A stretch of DNA of 64,000 bases from Lachnospiraceae bacterium (GTDB taxonomy: Bacteria; Bacillota; Clostridia; Lachnospirales; Lachnospiraceae). This document shows positions 8,679 through 20,169 of the stretch, in pieces. Both the position numbers and the translations under genes were made by a program. The DNA lies in contig JAITGA010000016.1 in the NCBI GenBank assembly GCA_031280955.1, positions 1 to 64,000 of the forward strand. The letters run 5' to 3'. The first letter of the stretch is position 1. Each line of letters starts with the position of its first letter. Below the pieces are notes generated by a model. That model ran no database searches and was not told where the DNA came from. It saw only the letters and a list, made by a program, of their open reading frames with translations.

Positions 8679-9112
8679 CAAAGACCTAATTATGTTTATA
8701 AGCCGAGCGTCGATGACATCGGCACTTAGTCACTGTGCTTTGGTGACTTAGTACCGCTATGTCATCACCGCAGCGCAAGCGTTCGAGCGTTAAACATATT
8801 AGGTCGTCAAGCAAAAGTGAGGCAGTATAACAAAGACCTAACTATGTTTATAAGCCGAGCGTCGATGACATCGGCACTAAGTCACCGTTCTCTGGTGACT
8901 TAGTACCGCTATGTCATCACCGCAGCGCAAGCGTTCGGGCGTTAAACATATTAGGTCGTCAAGTATAATGAGGCAGTATAGCAAAGACCTAATTATGTTT
9001 ATAAGCCGAGCGTCGATGACATCGGCACTTAGTCACCGTTCTCTGGTGACTTAGTACCGCTATGTCATCACCGCAGCGCAAGCGTTCAGGCGTTAAACAT
9101 ATTAGGTCGTCA
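8677..9112. repeat. Three tandem copies of a ~150-bp foldback element
   Basis: Copies start at about 8677, 8828 and 8980 and are nearly identical. Within each, GACCTAATTATGTTTA at the start is inverted as TAAACATATTAGGTC at the end. Inner segments GATGACAT/ATGTCATC and TTAGTCAC/GTGACTTAG also pair, so about 135 bases can form one long hairpin. There is no open reading frame. This fits a MITE-like or structured interspersed repeat that has been amplified locally. The 450-base gap between murG and the exonuclease gene consists almost entirely of it. Confidence 0.92.
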
Positions 9113-9128
9113 AATTAAGGAGATACAC

Positions 9129-9902
9129 ATGAAGTTCATATCTTGGAATGTCAACGGTATCCGTGCCTGTGTGGGAAAAGGGTTTCTCGACTTCTTTCGG
9201 CGTGAGGATGCTGACTTTTTTTGTATCCAAGAATCAAAACTACAAGCAGGACAGATTGATTTAGCTTTGCCGGGGTATCATCAGTACTGGAACTATGCAG
9301 AAAAGAAAGGCTATTCGGGGACGGCGGTTTTTTGTAAAGAAGAACCAATAAATGTAACCTATGGCATTGACGCAAGCATGAATTGTGACAACTTAGTCCA
9401 CAACCACGAGGGACGAATCATTACGGTGGAAATGGCAGACTTCTATCTCATCACCGTATACACCCCCAACTCCAAAGACCAACTGCTCCGCCTTGATTAC
9501 AGAATGGAATGGGAAGACGCTTTTCGCCAATACCTAAAAGAATTGGCAGAAAAAAAGCCGCTCATCATCTGCGGTGACTTAAATGTTGCCCACCATGAAA
9601 TCGACCTCAAAAACCCTGCTACCAACCGCCGCAATCCCGGCTTCACCGATGAAGAGCGAAGCAAGCTAAGTGAGCTGCTGGACTCCGGCTTCGTCGATAC
9701 TTTCCGCTACTTTTACCCTGAACAAACAGATGCATACACATGGTGGTCATACCGCATGAATGCCAGAGTACGTAATGTCGGCTGGCGGATTGATTATTTT
9801 CTTGTTTCTGATACTTTGAAAAACCGTCTCGCTGATGCAATGATTTATCCGGATATATTAGGCTCAGACCACTGCCCGGTTGGGATAACACTTATTGAGT
9901 AA
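9129..9902 (+). CDS. xth: Exodeoxyribonuclease III (AP endonuclease)
   Basis: A 257-residue member of the exonuclease III family, which cuts DNA at abasic sites and degrades 3' ends during base-excision repair. Motifs in order: SWNVNGIRA at the N-terminus, the metal-binding Glu in CIQESKL, YSGTAVF, the catalytic Tyr in YTPNS, GDLNVAHHEIDL, and the terminal SDHCPV with the catalytic Asp-His. The AAGGAG ribosome site (9116-9121) sits right at the end of the last foldback repeat. The last 11 bases overlap the convergent small gene on the other strand. Confidence 0.95.
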   Translation: MKFISWNVNGIRACVGKGFLDFFRREDADFFCIQESKLQAGQIDLALPGYHQYWNYAEKKGYSGTAVFCKEEPINVTYGIDASMNCDNLVHNHEGRIITVEMADFYLITVYTPNSKDQLLRLDYRMEWEDAFRQYLKELAEKKPLIICGDLNVAHHEIDLKNPATNRRNPGFTDEERSKLSELLDSGFVDTFRYFYPEQTDAYTWWSYRMNARVRNVGWRIDYFLVSDTLKNRLADAMIYPDILGSDHCPVGITLIE

Positions 9903-10176
9903 TGCCCTCTTCAGTAGCACGAAGCTTGCAGCCATTTTGGTATGAGCCGATTTCACATACCTCGGCATTACCGGCAGACAAACAATGATTACAAGACGGA
10001 CAAGGCTTCATTTCTCCTGCCAAATCACGAAGAACCGCTTCATTGTAAGAATTATATCGACAATCATAGCACCAACAATCGTTACACTCTGTGAACTGCG
10101 GAAAATCAACGATGAATTTGCTCTCCTCCAACAAATCCAGCAAGCTCATTTGACCATCTATAGCCTTTTTACCCAT
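9892..10176 (-). CDS. Small Cys-rich protein of unknown function
   Basis: A 94-residue protein with nine cysteines in metal-ligand-like spacing: CNDCWCYDC (residues 37-45) and CPSCNHC (59-65), plus Cys74 and Cys83. Such pairs usually bind zinc or an iron-sulfur cluster. The N-terminal MSLLDLLEE stretch is helical. I have a vague recollection of similar hypothetical proteins in Clostridia but cannot name a family. It is convergent with and overlaps xth, and lies 23 bases upstream of the gyrA stop region. Confidence 0.6.
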   Translation of the reverse strand: MGKKAIDGQMSLLDLLEESKFIVDFPQFTECNDCWCYDCRYNSYNEAVLRDLAGEMKPCPSCNHCLSAGNAEVCEIGSYQNGCKLRATEEGITQ

Positions 10177-10199
10177 TTAATATAGTATTTCCTCCGCTA

Positions 10200-12803
10200 T
10201 TACAGCGTTTCTTCTTCCTCTGTATCCGCTTCCATCTCAATACCTATATTTACTTCTTCGCCGATATCAGTTTCCACTTCTGTCTCAACATCTATATCTT
10301 CTTTGACTTCTGTATCGACTCCCGCTTCCGCCTCTTCTTCCGCTAAAGCAACATCTCCTGCAACCCGTTCACGTACCTTGGCAATTTTGGCGACAGTCAC
10401 ATCATCACGCAAATTGATAAGTTTCACCCCCGAAGTATTGCGCCCCAAGGTCGTGATATCTTCCATCCGCAGTTGAATAATCGTCCCCCCGGTGGTAATC
10501 ATCAGTATTTCGTGTTCATCGGTGACAGCTTTCACCCCTACCACGTCACCACTTCGCTCGATTGCCTTGTAACAAATTACTCCCTTGCCACCACGCCTTT
10601 GGATATTGAACATATCCAGATATGTCCGCTTTCCCATTCCTTTTTCGGAAACTATCAAGAGTGAATCCCCTTGATGGTCAAGCTGCATTCCCACCACCTC
10701 ATCCCCGGCGGAAAGATTCATCCCGATTACTCCCATCGATGAACGCCCGGTAGCACGGACATCAGTTTCCTTGAAACGAATACACATCCCCTGTTTGCTG
10801 ACGAGGAAGATATCAGTATCGCAGTCCGTTACTTTGACCTCGATTAACTCATCATCTTCACGGAGGGTGATAGCGATCAAGCCGCTCTTGCGGACATTAC
10901 TATATTCGACTACCCGAGTCTTTTTGGCAATCCCTTGTTTGGTAATCATGAAAAGATTCTTCGTTTCCTCATAATCCATAATCGGGATGATTGCTGATAT
11001 ATTTTCGTTGGGATTGAGCTGGAGGAGATTGATAATCGCTGTCCCCCTAGCAGTACGCCCCGCCTCAGGGATTTCGTATGCTTTCAAACGATAAACCCGC
11101 CCTTGATTGGAAAAAAACATAATATAGTCATGGGTCGTCGTCATCAGTAGGTCATCAATATAGTCATCCTCTATCGTGGACATTCCCTTAATTCCCTTGC
11201 CGCCCCGATTTTGCGAATGGAAGTTGTCAATCGTCATCCGCTTGATATAGCCGAGACTAGTCATAGCAATAATAGTATTTTCACGGGGAATCATATCCTC
11301 GATAGAGATATCGAACTCATCATAGCCAATCTCACTACGCCGTTTGTCACCATATTTGTCGGCAATAACCGTAAGTTCAGCACGGATGACACCCAACAGG
11401 ATTTTTCTGTCGCCGAGTATCGCTTCCAGCTCACTTATCTTCTTTTGCAACTCCTCGTATTCGTGTAAAAGACGGTCACGTTCCAGACCTGTGAGGGCAC
11501 GAAGCCGCATATCAACGATTGCCCGCGCCTGCAACTCTGACAAAGAAAAACGCTCCTGCAAGCTCTCCATCGCTTCCTGAGTCGTCTGACTTCCACGGAT
11601 GATTTTGATTACCTCATCAATATGGTCAAGGGCAATCAACAGCCCCTCAATGATATGTTCACGTTCCTTTGCCTTACGCAAATCATAATTAGTCCGTCTG
11701 GTGACTACATCCTCTTGATGGGCTAGATAATGGCGCAACATATCGAGAAGATTAAGCACTTTCGGCTCATTATTCACTAGTGCAAGCAGGATAATCCCAA
11801 AGGTATCTTGCATTTGCGTATGTTTATAAAGTTGATTGAGAATCACACTGGCATTTGCATCTCGGCGCAGCTCAATCACGATCCGCATCCCATCACGATT
11901 CGACTCATCACGCAAATCAGTAATTCCGTCGATCCGCTTCGTTTTGACCAGTTCTGCAATTTTGAGCAGTAAGTTGGCTTTGTTGACCATGTACGGTAGC
12001 TCAGTAACGATGATTTGACTCTTACCGTTTGCCATAACCTCAATATTGCTAACCGAACGAACCCGCACTTTTCCCCGCCCGGTTCGATATGCTTCATCGC
12101 TACCGCGAGTTCCGAGAATCACGCCGCCGGTCGGAAAATCAGGGGCTTCAATGATATCCATCACTTCCTCGATATCGGTTTCACGTTCTTCGATGATATG
12201 ATTGTCGATGATTTTGAGTACCGCCCCCACGACTTCACGGAGATTGTGGGGCGGGATATTGGTTGCCATCCCCACAGCAATACCGGTTGTGCCATTGACC
12301 AGCAAATTAGGATAGCGTGCCGGCATGACTGTTGGCTCATGTTCGCTTTCATCGAAGTTGGGGACGAAAGTAACGGTTTCTTTGCCGATATCTGCCAATA
12401 ACTCCATTGATATCTTCGACAAACGGGCTTCGGTATAACGCATCGCCGCCGCCTCATCACCGTCCATCGAGCCGAAGTTGCCGTGTCCGTCCACTAGTGG
12501 ATATCTCGTAGACCACCACTGTGCCAGATTGACCATTGCCCCATATATTGAACTGTCGCCATGAGGATGGTATTTACCCATCGTATCACCGACGATACGG
12601 GCGCACTTTCGATGTGGCTTGTCGGGCCCGTTATTTAGCTCACTCATCGCATGGAGTATCCGCCGCTGTACCGGTTTCAAGCCATCACGGACATCAGGCA
12701 AAGCCCTTGAGGCAATTACCGACATCGCATAATCAATGAAAGAGTTCTCCATTGTCTTTTTTAGGTCTACTTCCAAAATCCTGTCAAACTTGGTTTCCTG
12801 CAT
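10200..12803 (-). CDS. gyrA: DNA gyrase subunit A
   Basis: GyrA breaks and rejoins DNA in the gyrase tetramer that introduces negative supercoils. The 867-residue protein has the winged-helix and tower domains with the catalytic Tyr in [13 protein letters not shown]. The C-terminal beta-pinwheel carries a QRRGGKG-type GyrA box. The quinolone region reads [19 protein letters not shown]: Ser at position 83 (E. coli numbering) but Gly at position 87, where Asp or Glu is usual. The last 55 residues are a highly acidic tail that may modulate DNA wrapping. The gene follows gyrB by 15 bases in the same operon. Confidence 0.97.
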   Translation of the reverse strand: MQETKFDRILEVDLKKTMENSFIDYAMSVIASRALPDVRDGLKPVQRRILHAMSELNNGPDKPHRKCARIVGDTMGKYHPHGDSSIYGAMVNLAQWWSTRYPLVDGHGNFGSMDGDEAAAMRYTEARLSKISMELLADIGKETVTFVPNFDESEHEPTVMPARYPNLLVNGTTGIAVGMATNIPPHNLREVVGAVLKIIDNHIIEERETDIEEVMDIIEAPDFPTGGVILGTRGSDEAYRTGRGKVRVRSVSNIEVMANGKSQIIVTELPYMVNKANLLLKIAELVKTKRIDGITDLRDESNRDGMRIVIELRRDANASVILNQLYKHTQMQDTFGIILLALVNNEPKVLNLLDMLRHYLAHQEDVVTRRTNYDLRKAKEREHIIEGLLIALDHIDEVIKIIRGSQTTQEAMESLQERFSLSELQARAIVDMRLRALTGLERDRLLHEYEELQKKISELEAILGDRKILLGVIRAELTVIADKYGDKRRSEIGYDEFDISIEDMIPRENTIIAMTSLGYIKRMTIDNFHSQNRGGKGIKGMSTIEDDYIDDLLMTTTHDYIMFFSNQGRVYRLKAYEIPEAGRTARGTAIINLLQLNPNENISAIIPIMDYEETKNLFMITKQGIAKKTRVVEYSNVRKSGLIAITLREDDELIEVKVTDCDTDIFLVSKQGMCIRFKETDVRATGRSSMGVIGMNLSAGDEVVGMQLDHQGDSLLIVSEKGMGKRTYLDMFNIQRRGGKGVICYKAIERSGDVVGVKAVTDEHEILMITTGGTIIQLRMEDITTLGRNTSGVKLINLRDDVTVAKIAKVRERVAGDVALAEEEAEAGVDTEVKEDIDVETEVETDIGEEVNIGIEMEADTEEEETL

Positions 12804-12818
12804 TTGCTTCTCTTTTCG

Positions 12819-14771
<1,953 letters not shown>

Positions 14772-15869
14772 CTAATCCATCCCCTCGTCCAGTAGAATTG
14801 CGCTTCCATCTACCACCCGAAAGATACGGTCTATCGTAAATCTGTTATTCACGAACTCATCCAGACCCGTGCATGTAATAATCGTTTGAATACTGCCGAT
14901 GCTGTTTAGTAAAAAATTCTGTCTGTTGCTATCAAGCTCTGACAATACATCATCAAGCAGCAAAACCGGTGTTTCATTGGTTATCTTCTTTATTAACTCC
15001 AGTTCCGACAATTTGAGGGAAAGTGCAGCGGTACGTTGCTGTCCTTGTGACCCAAATTTCCTTATATCCACCCCATTGACAAAAAAGGAAAAATCATCAC
15101 GATGCGGGCCGACTGTTGTTTGCTTTAGTCTGATATCCTTTTCAAGCGATTGTGACAATTTGTCAGCAAAGTCAAAAACAGTCGTATTAGGTTCATAATA
15201 TATACTGAGTTCTTCCTTAAATCCCGTCAGTTTCTTATGGATTCGCCTTGTTATCTCATTGAGCTGATTGGCAAATTGCTTTCTCCGTTCTATTATTAGT
15301 GAGCCATATGTCACCATTTGTTCATCCCAGACGGTGATTGTATCAGCTAGTGAAGGATTGAAAGGAATATCCCGCAAAAGCTTACCGCGCTGATTAACTA
15401 TTTTGTTATAGTTATTCAAGCTATCCAGATATACTTTGTCCAACTGACATAGTTCCATGTCAGCAAAGCGGCGGCGTTCGACCGGACCTTGCTTTATTAT
15501 TGCCAAATCTTCCGGAGCAAAGAAAACGACATTCAATACTCCCATCAAATCAGCAGCTCTTCTGATTCGTTCATTATTGATGGCGATACCTTTTGACTTG
15601 GCATTTCGCAAATGAATATCTACTTTTGTCGTATCGTCATTTTTTACAATATATGTCCTTATATGCCCCTCTTCCTCATTGAAACTGATGATATCTTTGT
15701 CTTTGGTGGATTTGTGCGATTTGGTAGTCGAGGAAACATAAATAGCTTCAAGGATGTTGGTTTTTCCTTGGGCATTTTCGCCATATAGAATATTTGTACC
15801 TTCGCAAAAGTCTATTTTTAGTGATTCATAATTGCGATAATTATTTAACTCTAATGATTTAATTGTCAT
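14772..15869 (-). CDS. recF: DNA replication and repair protein RecF
   Basis: RecF helps load RecA at single-strand gaps and stalled forks. The 365-residue SMC-like ATPase has Walker A GENAQGKTN near residue 31, the family opening LNNYRNYESL, the signature FGSQGQQRTAALSLKL, and Walker B LLLDDVLSELD. The start overlaps the S4-domain gene by 11 bases, the usual arrangement in Bacillota origin operons, and gyrB follows nine bases later. Confidence 0.95.
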   Translation of the reverse strand: MTIKSLELNNYRNYESLKIDFCEGTNILYGENAQGKTNILEAIYVSSTTKSHKSTKDKDIISFNEEEGHIRTYIVKNDDTTKVDIHLRNAKSKGIAINNERIRRAADLMGVLNVVFFAPEDLAIIKQGPVERRRFADMELCQLDKVYLDSLNNYNKIVNQRGKLLRDIPFNPSLADTITVWDEQMVTYGSLIIERRKQFANQLNEITRRIHKKLTGFKEELSIYYEPNTTVFDFADKLSQSLEKDIRLKQTTVGPHRDDFSFFVNGVDIRKFGSQGQQRTAALSLKLSELELIKKITNETPVLLLDDVLSELDSNRQNFLLNSIGSIQTIITCTGLDEFVNNRFTIDRIFRVVDGSAILLDEGMD

Positions 15870-16077
15870 TTTTGATTACTTTAGCTAACATCCCTTCCAC
15901 TAATATGACATCACCGTCATAAAGTTTTCTGCCCCGTCGCAGCTCTTCTTCATTATTTACTTTGACATATCCTTCATTGATAATAATTTTTGCCTCTGCA
16001 CCACTTTCTGCCACCCCAATTACCTTTAGTGCCTGACCAAGTTTTATGTATTCATCTTTCAAATTGATGTAATTCAT
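15859..16077 (-). CDS. yaaA: S4-domain RNA-binding protein of the YaaA type
   Basis: A 72-residue protein made almost entirely of one S4 RNA-binding fold (FIKLGQALK-like YIKLGQALKVIGVAESGAEAK, IINEGYVKVNNE, RRGRKL). In Bacillota this small protein sits between dnaN and recF exactly as here and is thought to act in ribosome or RNA metabolism. It is two bases from dnaN and overlaps recF, so it is part of the dnaN-recF-gyrBA transcription unit. Confidence 0.9.
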   Translation of the reverse strand: MNYINLKDEYIKLGQALKVIGVAESGAEAKIIINEGYVKVNNEEELRRGRKLYDGDVILVEGMLAKVIKNDN

Positions 16078-16079
16078 GC

Positions 16080-17195
16080 CTATGCTCCATCTACTGTAAT
16101 GAAATTGACAGGCATCAACACATATACATAATTATTATCATTATCACGGATAAAACAAGGTGATTTAGGGTTTATCATATAAATATCCACCATTTCATCA
16201 TCAATTACTTTCAAAGCATCAATAAAATACTTGGGATTAAAACCAATCATCAAATCTTGACCTTGTTTTTCTATTTCAATATCTTCATTCATACTACCAA
16301 TTACAGAATTGATTTTGAGTTCCATCACTTCATCGCTGATACTCATTATAATTGGCTTTTTGTCTTCTTCTTTAATTAAAAGCATTGCTCTATCAATACA
16401 ATTTTGCAATACTTTTTTGTTAATACTGATTTTGGTTGAATAATCACGAGACAAAAGTTGGTCAGTTCGGAAAAACTCACCTTCCAATAATCTTGAAATT
16501 ACCATTGTATTATCAAATTCAAAGATAACATGCTTTCCTGTAAAGAAAATAGTAACATCTTTATCCGCATCACCCGGTAAAATTTTCATTATTTCATTTA
16601 ATGTTTTGCCAGGTATTACTTCTTTTCTGTTGGGATAAGAATTTTTCAAATATACTTTTCTGATTGATATCCGATGTGTATCTAATGAATATACCTTTAA
16701 TACATCACCGGTTATTTCAAACAATTCTCCTGTCATCAAAATATTATTGATATCATGTCCAATGGAAAAAATAGTTTGTCTGATTATTTCTTTCAAAGTC
16801 AATTGCGAAATCATAATTGAATCTATTTTTTCTACTTCCGGCAAAGATGAAAAATCACTTCCTGATTTTCCAATTATAGTGAAAATAGCTTTTTCACATG
16901 TAATTACGGTAATAAAATCATTTTTAACTTCTATAGTTACATCATTATCCGGAAGTTTTCTTACAATTTCTGCTAATAATTTAGCATCAAGTGCTATTTT
17001 TCCTTCTTTTATCACTTGTGCATCAATTTTCGTCTCTATGCCAATTTCCATATCATTTGCTGTTAATTTCACTTGTGACCCATCAGTTTCAAGTAAAATA
17101 CATTCCAGTATCGACATAGTGGTTCTGTTGGGTACAGCTTTTGATACTATTTGAATTCCACTATGCAGGTTTTCTTTTGAACATACAATATTCAT
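16080..17195 (-). CDS. dnaN: DNA polymerase III beta sliding clamp
   Basis: The clamp encircles DNA and tethers the polymerase. The 371-residue protein has three repeated clamp domains of about 120 residues. The N-terminus is MNIVCSKENLHSGIQIVSKAVPNRTT, quoted in part, and the C-terminal VYVLMPV matches the conserved clamp ending. It follows dnaA by 276 AT-rich bases that hold DnaA-box-like sequences, and leads the operon with yaaA, recF, gyrB and gyrA. Confidence 0.96.
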   Translation of the reverse strand: MNIVCSKENLHSGIQIVSKAVPNRTTMSILECILLETDGSQVKLTANDMEIGIETKIDAQVIKEGKIALDAKLLAEIVRKLPDNDVTIEVKNDFITVITCEKAIFTIIGKSGSDFSSLPEVEKIDSIMISQLTLKEIIRQTIFSIGHDINNILMTGELFEITGDVLKVYSLDTHRISIRKVYLKNSYPNRKEVIPGKTLNEIMKILPGDADKDVTIFFTGKHVIFEFDNTMVISRLLEGEFFRTDQLLSRDYSTKISINKKVLQNCIDRAMLLIKEEDKKPIIMSISDEVMELKINSVIGSMNEDIEIEKQGQDLMIGFNPKYFIDALKVIDDEMVDIYMINPKSPCFIRDNDNNYVYVLMPVNFITVDGA

Positions 17196-17471
17196 CGTAA
17201 TTTCCTCTCTCTAATAATAAATAAGTTAGTAATAGTAGTAATAGTATCTGTGTAAATATGGATAAGTGTGAAATAGGTAGCTATTACTATATTTTCTTAA
17301 ATAATTACTTGTGAAAATAAATTAATAACTGATAAATTATTCACACTCATAAACAATATCAACGACAGAGCTTTTCATTATTATACTACAATTTGTGTTT
17401 ATTCACAAGATACTAACGACAAGTTGCGAATAAAAAATATGTAATCAAGAAATGAAGTAAAATAAGCAAAA
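17196..17471. promoter_or_regulatory. dnaA-dnaN spacer with DnaA-box-like sites; part of oriC
   Basis: Two exact copies of TTATTCACA (17337-17345 and 17399-17407) and one TATGGATAA (17257-17265, inverted) each differ by one base from the DnaA box TTATCCACA. The spacer is very AT-rich and lies where Bacillota carry one half of a bipartite origin. It also contains the dnaN promoter region. An unwinding element cannot be fixed by eye. Confidence 0.65.
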
Positions 17472-18854
17472 TTACGAACTTATAATTTTGACGATATTGT
17501 CTATTCTTGTTTTGAGGTCATCATCAGTCAAAATATCATTACTTATCTTTCTTTCACCATATATAATGGTAGAATGGTCTTTTTTCCCCAAAATAGTAGC
17601 TATTTGTGTATAAGAATAATCAGTTAACAAACGACAAAGATACATTACAATTTGGCGTGGTTGGGCAAATTCAGAATTTTTCTTTTTAGAAATAATGTTT
17701 TCCGGACTTACATTATATTGTTCGGCAACAATATTGATTATCAATTTAGGGGTAACTTCATGTTTTTTGTTATCTATGATATCCTTTAGTGCATATTCAA
17801 CATCTGATATATTTAGTTCTTGTTTTTCGATGCGTGTATATGCCAATATTTTGTTGAGAGCTCCTTCTAATTCTCTAACATTGGAAGTAACATTGGTAGC
17901 TATATATTCGAGAATTTTGTCATCTATCTTTTTGTTTTGCAAAGTAGCATATTTTTGTAAAATAGCCATTCTTGTTTCATAATCAGGTGGCTGCATATCA
18001 GCGATCAAACCCCATCCGAAGCGATTACGCAATCTTTCTTCCAGAGTTTCCATATGTTTGGGTGGCTTATCAGAAGTAAGGATAATATGTTTTCCTGCTG
18101 AATGTAAATCATTGAAGGTATGAAAAAATTCTTCTTGAGTACTTTCTTTTCCTATAATAAATTGGACATCGTCAAGTAACAAAACATCAACAGTACGGTA
18201 TTTTTCTCTGATTTTGTTCATTCGTGCCGTATTTCCGCTTCTGATTGCACCGATAACTTCATTGGTAAAGTGTTCGCTGCTGACGTATTGGACTTTCATA
18301 TTTGGGTTATTTTTGAGGATAAAATCGCCAATTGCATGAATAAGATGGGTTTTTCCCAATCCGGCACTACTATATAGATAAAGAGGATTATATTCAACTC
18401 CGGGATTTTCTGCAACTGCAAGGGCTACAGAATGAGCAAAACGATTGTTACTACCGACAACAAATGTATCAAACGTATATTTGGAATTGAGATTGGAATT
18501 GTCATAATTGGAACTTCTTGGTGTTTTGTCTACTTCGGAATTATTGTTTGTGATATTATCTTTTTTGTCCAAAATAAAAGTAACATCACAGTCAATACCC
18601 AAAACTTCTGTCAGAATAACTTTGAAAAAAAGTGTATATTTGGAAGAAATATACTTCAAGGTGTGGATATTATCTGACAAAATAAGGATGGTGACAATGC
18701 CTGAGGCTTCATCGACATCATGAAAAGCAAGCGTTTTAACCCATGTATTATATGATATATCATTGATATCATATTCATGACGGATTATTTCCTTTATTTC
18801 TTCCCACTTCGTGGATATCGTTTCTTTTAATCCCTGTCTGCCCGTATTGCTCAT
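17472..18854 (-). CDS. dnaA: Chromosomal replication initiator DnaA
   Basis: DnaA binds boxes at oriC and opens the duplex. The 460-residue protein has the N-terminal DnaB-interaction domain (1-85), a short variable linker rich in Asn/Asp, then the AAA+ core. That core shows Walker A GLGKTHLIHAIGD, Walker B LLLDDVQF, and the sensor region LTSDKPPKHMETLEERL. The C-terminal helix-turn-helix carries the DnaA signature (GKKDHSTIIYGERKI). The gene reads away from the prophage inserted upstream of its promoter. Confidence 0.97.
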   Translation of the reverse strand: MSNTGRQGLKETISTKWEEIKEIIRHEYDINDISYNTWVKTLAFHDVDEASGIVTILILSDNIHTLKYISSKYTLFFKVILTEVLGIDCDVTFILDKKDNITNNNSEVDKTPRSSNYDNSNLNSKYTFDTFVVGSNNRFAHSVALAVAENPGVEYNPLYLYSSAGLGKTHLIHAIGDFILKNNPNMKVQYVSSEHFTNEVIGAIRSGNTARMNKIREKYRTVDVLLLDDVQFIIGKESTQEEFFHTFNDLHSAGKHIILTSDKPPKHMETLEERLRNRFGWGLIADMQPPDYETRMAILQKYATLQNKKIDDKILEYIATNVTSNVRELEGALNKILAYTRIEKQELNISDVEYALKDIIDNKKHEVTPKLIINIVAEQYNVSPENIISKKKNSEFAQPRQIVMYLCRLLTDYSYTQIATILGKKDHSTIIYGERKISNDILTDDDLKTRIDNIVKIISS

Positions 18855-18883
18855 TTTTTCCTCATTTCCAATTGGTAAAAGAT

Positions 18884-18912
18884 ATTCTAATATACTTTAG
18901 ACAAATAATCAA
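18884..18912 (-). promoter_or_regulatory. dnaA promoter
   Basis: On the minus strand TTGATT (18907-18912) and TAGAAT (18884-18889) are 17 bases apart, a good sigma-A spacing, about 30 bases before the dnaA start codon. The prophage boundary repeat begins only six bases upstream of the -35 hexamer. Confidence 0.6.
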
Positions 18913-18917
18913 CGTGC

Positions 18918-18932
18918 GTTTTACGAAACGTT
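18918..18932 (+). repeat. Left prophage boundary repeat (candidate attL)
   Basis: GTTTTACGAAACGTT, identical over 15 bases to 25935-25949. It lies just upstream of the dnaA promoter. The repeat is longer than the 2-4 bp duplication usual for IS30 transposition, which points to a site-specific or homology-guided event. Confidence 0.55.
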
Positions 18933-19069
18933 GGCAAATTGCAACAACAAAATGTAAAATCTTTTAATTATTTTTTTTAAGCAAAAATAATATCGGCCCG
19001 GGTACTTTTTATGAATATTTTCTAGTTTTTCTTTATATTTCTATTCGTTCTGTATTTTATTGAATGGTA

Positions 19070-19090
19070 AGAAAAAGCCGGGCTTTTTCT
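19070..19090. terminator. Hairpin between transposase and dnaA region
   Basis: AGAAAAAGCC and GGCTTTTTCT are perfectly inverted around one base, followed on the plus strand by a T-rich run. This is a likely intrinsic terminator, best placed for the plus orientation. It lies just beyond the transposase stop codon. Confidence 0.55.
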
Positions 19091-19098
19091 TTTATTTT

Positions 19099-20112
19099 TT
19101 AGGCGGCATTTTGTAAGCCGTACTCTTTACTGGAAAATCCGCCGTGCAACCGTCGGGGGTAGTTGTTGCACCAGTCCTCTATTCTTTTAATTTCATCATC
19201 AGAGTACTTGCTGATGTCCGCTCCCTTGGGTATCCATCGCCTTATTAACCTATGGTTGTTTTCATTCGTGCCTCGTTCGCTGCTTGCAAAGGCGTGGCAA
19301 AAAAAGGTTTTTGTTCTTTTTGTGCCATCGGTTGACAATTCGAGCCTTCGCCAGTCCAAAAACTCAACGCCGTTATCCATCGTTATGGTTTTGAATTTCT
19401 TACGAAAGGCTTCTTTTCCAAGCTCTCTTTCCATGTCGTTAATCGCATGGATAACGCTTTCTTGCTTTCGGTCTTTTAACTTAACGATTATTTGCTCTCG
19501 CTCTTTTCTCTCGATTAACGACAACAAACATTCTTTTCCCTTTCCCCGACCGCCTAAGACTGTGTCCATTTCCCAGTGTCCGTATTCTTTGCGGTCTTCT
19601 ACTTCCTTTGGGCGTTCGGTTATCATCTTTGCGCCAATGTTCTTTAGGCTCGGTCTTCTTGCCATGTTTTTTGATTTGTTGGGCTTTTTGTCGTACGCAA
19701 AATGGCAGGGGCGAAGTTGTTTCAACTGTCCTCTTTTGTAACTGTTGTAAATGGTTTTAGTGCAACAGGGCTTTTGTCCAACTTTTGATAAGCGCATAAT
19801 TACAGCATCGGGGCTGTATTTCTCATCTATGATAATTTTTTCTATCTCTTTTATTGTGTCCCGGGACAACTTCGGTTTTCTACCCTGCTTCTTTCGTGCT
19901 GCCTGTCTTTTGCGGTGGCTGACATCGGCGCAATACACTTTTTTCATAAGCCATGTATTACTGTCTAGCAGCTCTATTGTTCCTCTTTGTAACTCCTTTC
20001 TTATGGTGTTCTCGTGCTTTTCGAGTAATACGGCTATCTCTTTGATGGTCTTTTTTTCCTTTAGCCATCGTTCAATTTGATACAGATTTTCAATCATTAG
20101 TTGTTTGCCCAT
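19099..20112 (-). CDS. IS30-family transposase carried by the prophage
   Basis: A 337-residue DDE transposase. The N-terminal HTH (IERWLKEKKTIKEIAVLLEKHENTIRKEL) binds ends. The catalytic core shows GHWEMDTVLGG (first Asp), TMDNGVEF (second Asp) and SSERGTNENNHRLIRRWIPKG (Glu in the N-E-N context typical of IS30). A clear promoter lies upstream (TTGACA 20177-20182 and TAATAT 20154-20159, minus strand, 17-base spacing). No IS30-type terminal inverted repeats were found close to the gene. It may therefore be the phage integration enzyme rather than a separate IS; Spiroplasma filamentous phages are known to carry such a gene. Confidence 0.92.
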   Translation of the reverse strand: MGKQLMIENLYQIERWLKEKKTIKEIAVLLEKHENTIRKELQRGTIELLDSNTWLMKKVYCADVSHRKRQAARKKQGRKPKLSRDTIKEIEKIIIDEKYSPDAVIMRLSKVGQKPCCTKTIYNSYKRGQLKQLRPCHFAYDKKPNKSKNMARRPSLKNIGAKMITERPKEVEDRKEYGHWEMDTVLGGRGKGKECLLSLIERKEREQIIVKLKDRKQESVIHAINDMERELGKEAFRKKFKTITMDNGVEFLDWRRLELSTDGTKRTKTFFCHAFASSERGTNENNHRLIRRWIPKGADISKYSDDEIKRIEDWCNNYPRRLHGGFSSKEYGLQNAA

Positions 20113-20169
20113 AGCTTGCCTCTTTCTTCTACCTTTAATGGGTTATCTTTTTGATATTATCTTGACTCT

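Noticed and set aside
8677-9112. Possible CRISPR array
   Set aside because: The units are about 150 bp, nearly identical throughout and have no unique spacers; they are foldback repeats.
19099-20112. Free-standing IS30 insertion in the phage
   Set aside because: I looked for terminal inverted repeats on both sides and found none; not excluded, but the phage-integrase reading is preferred.
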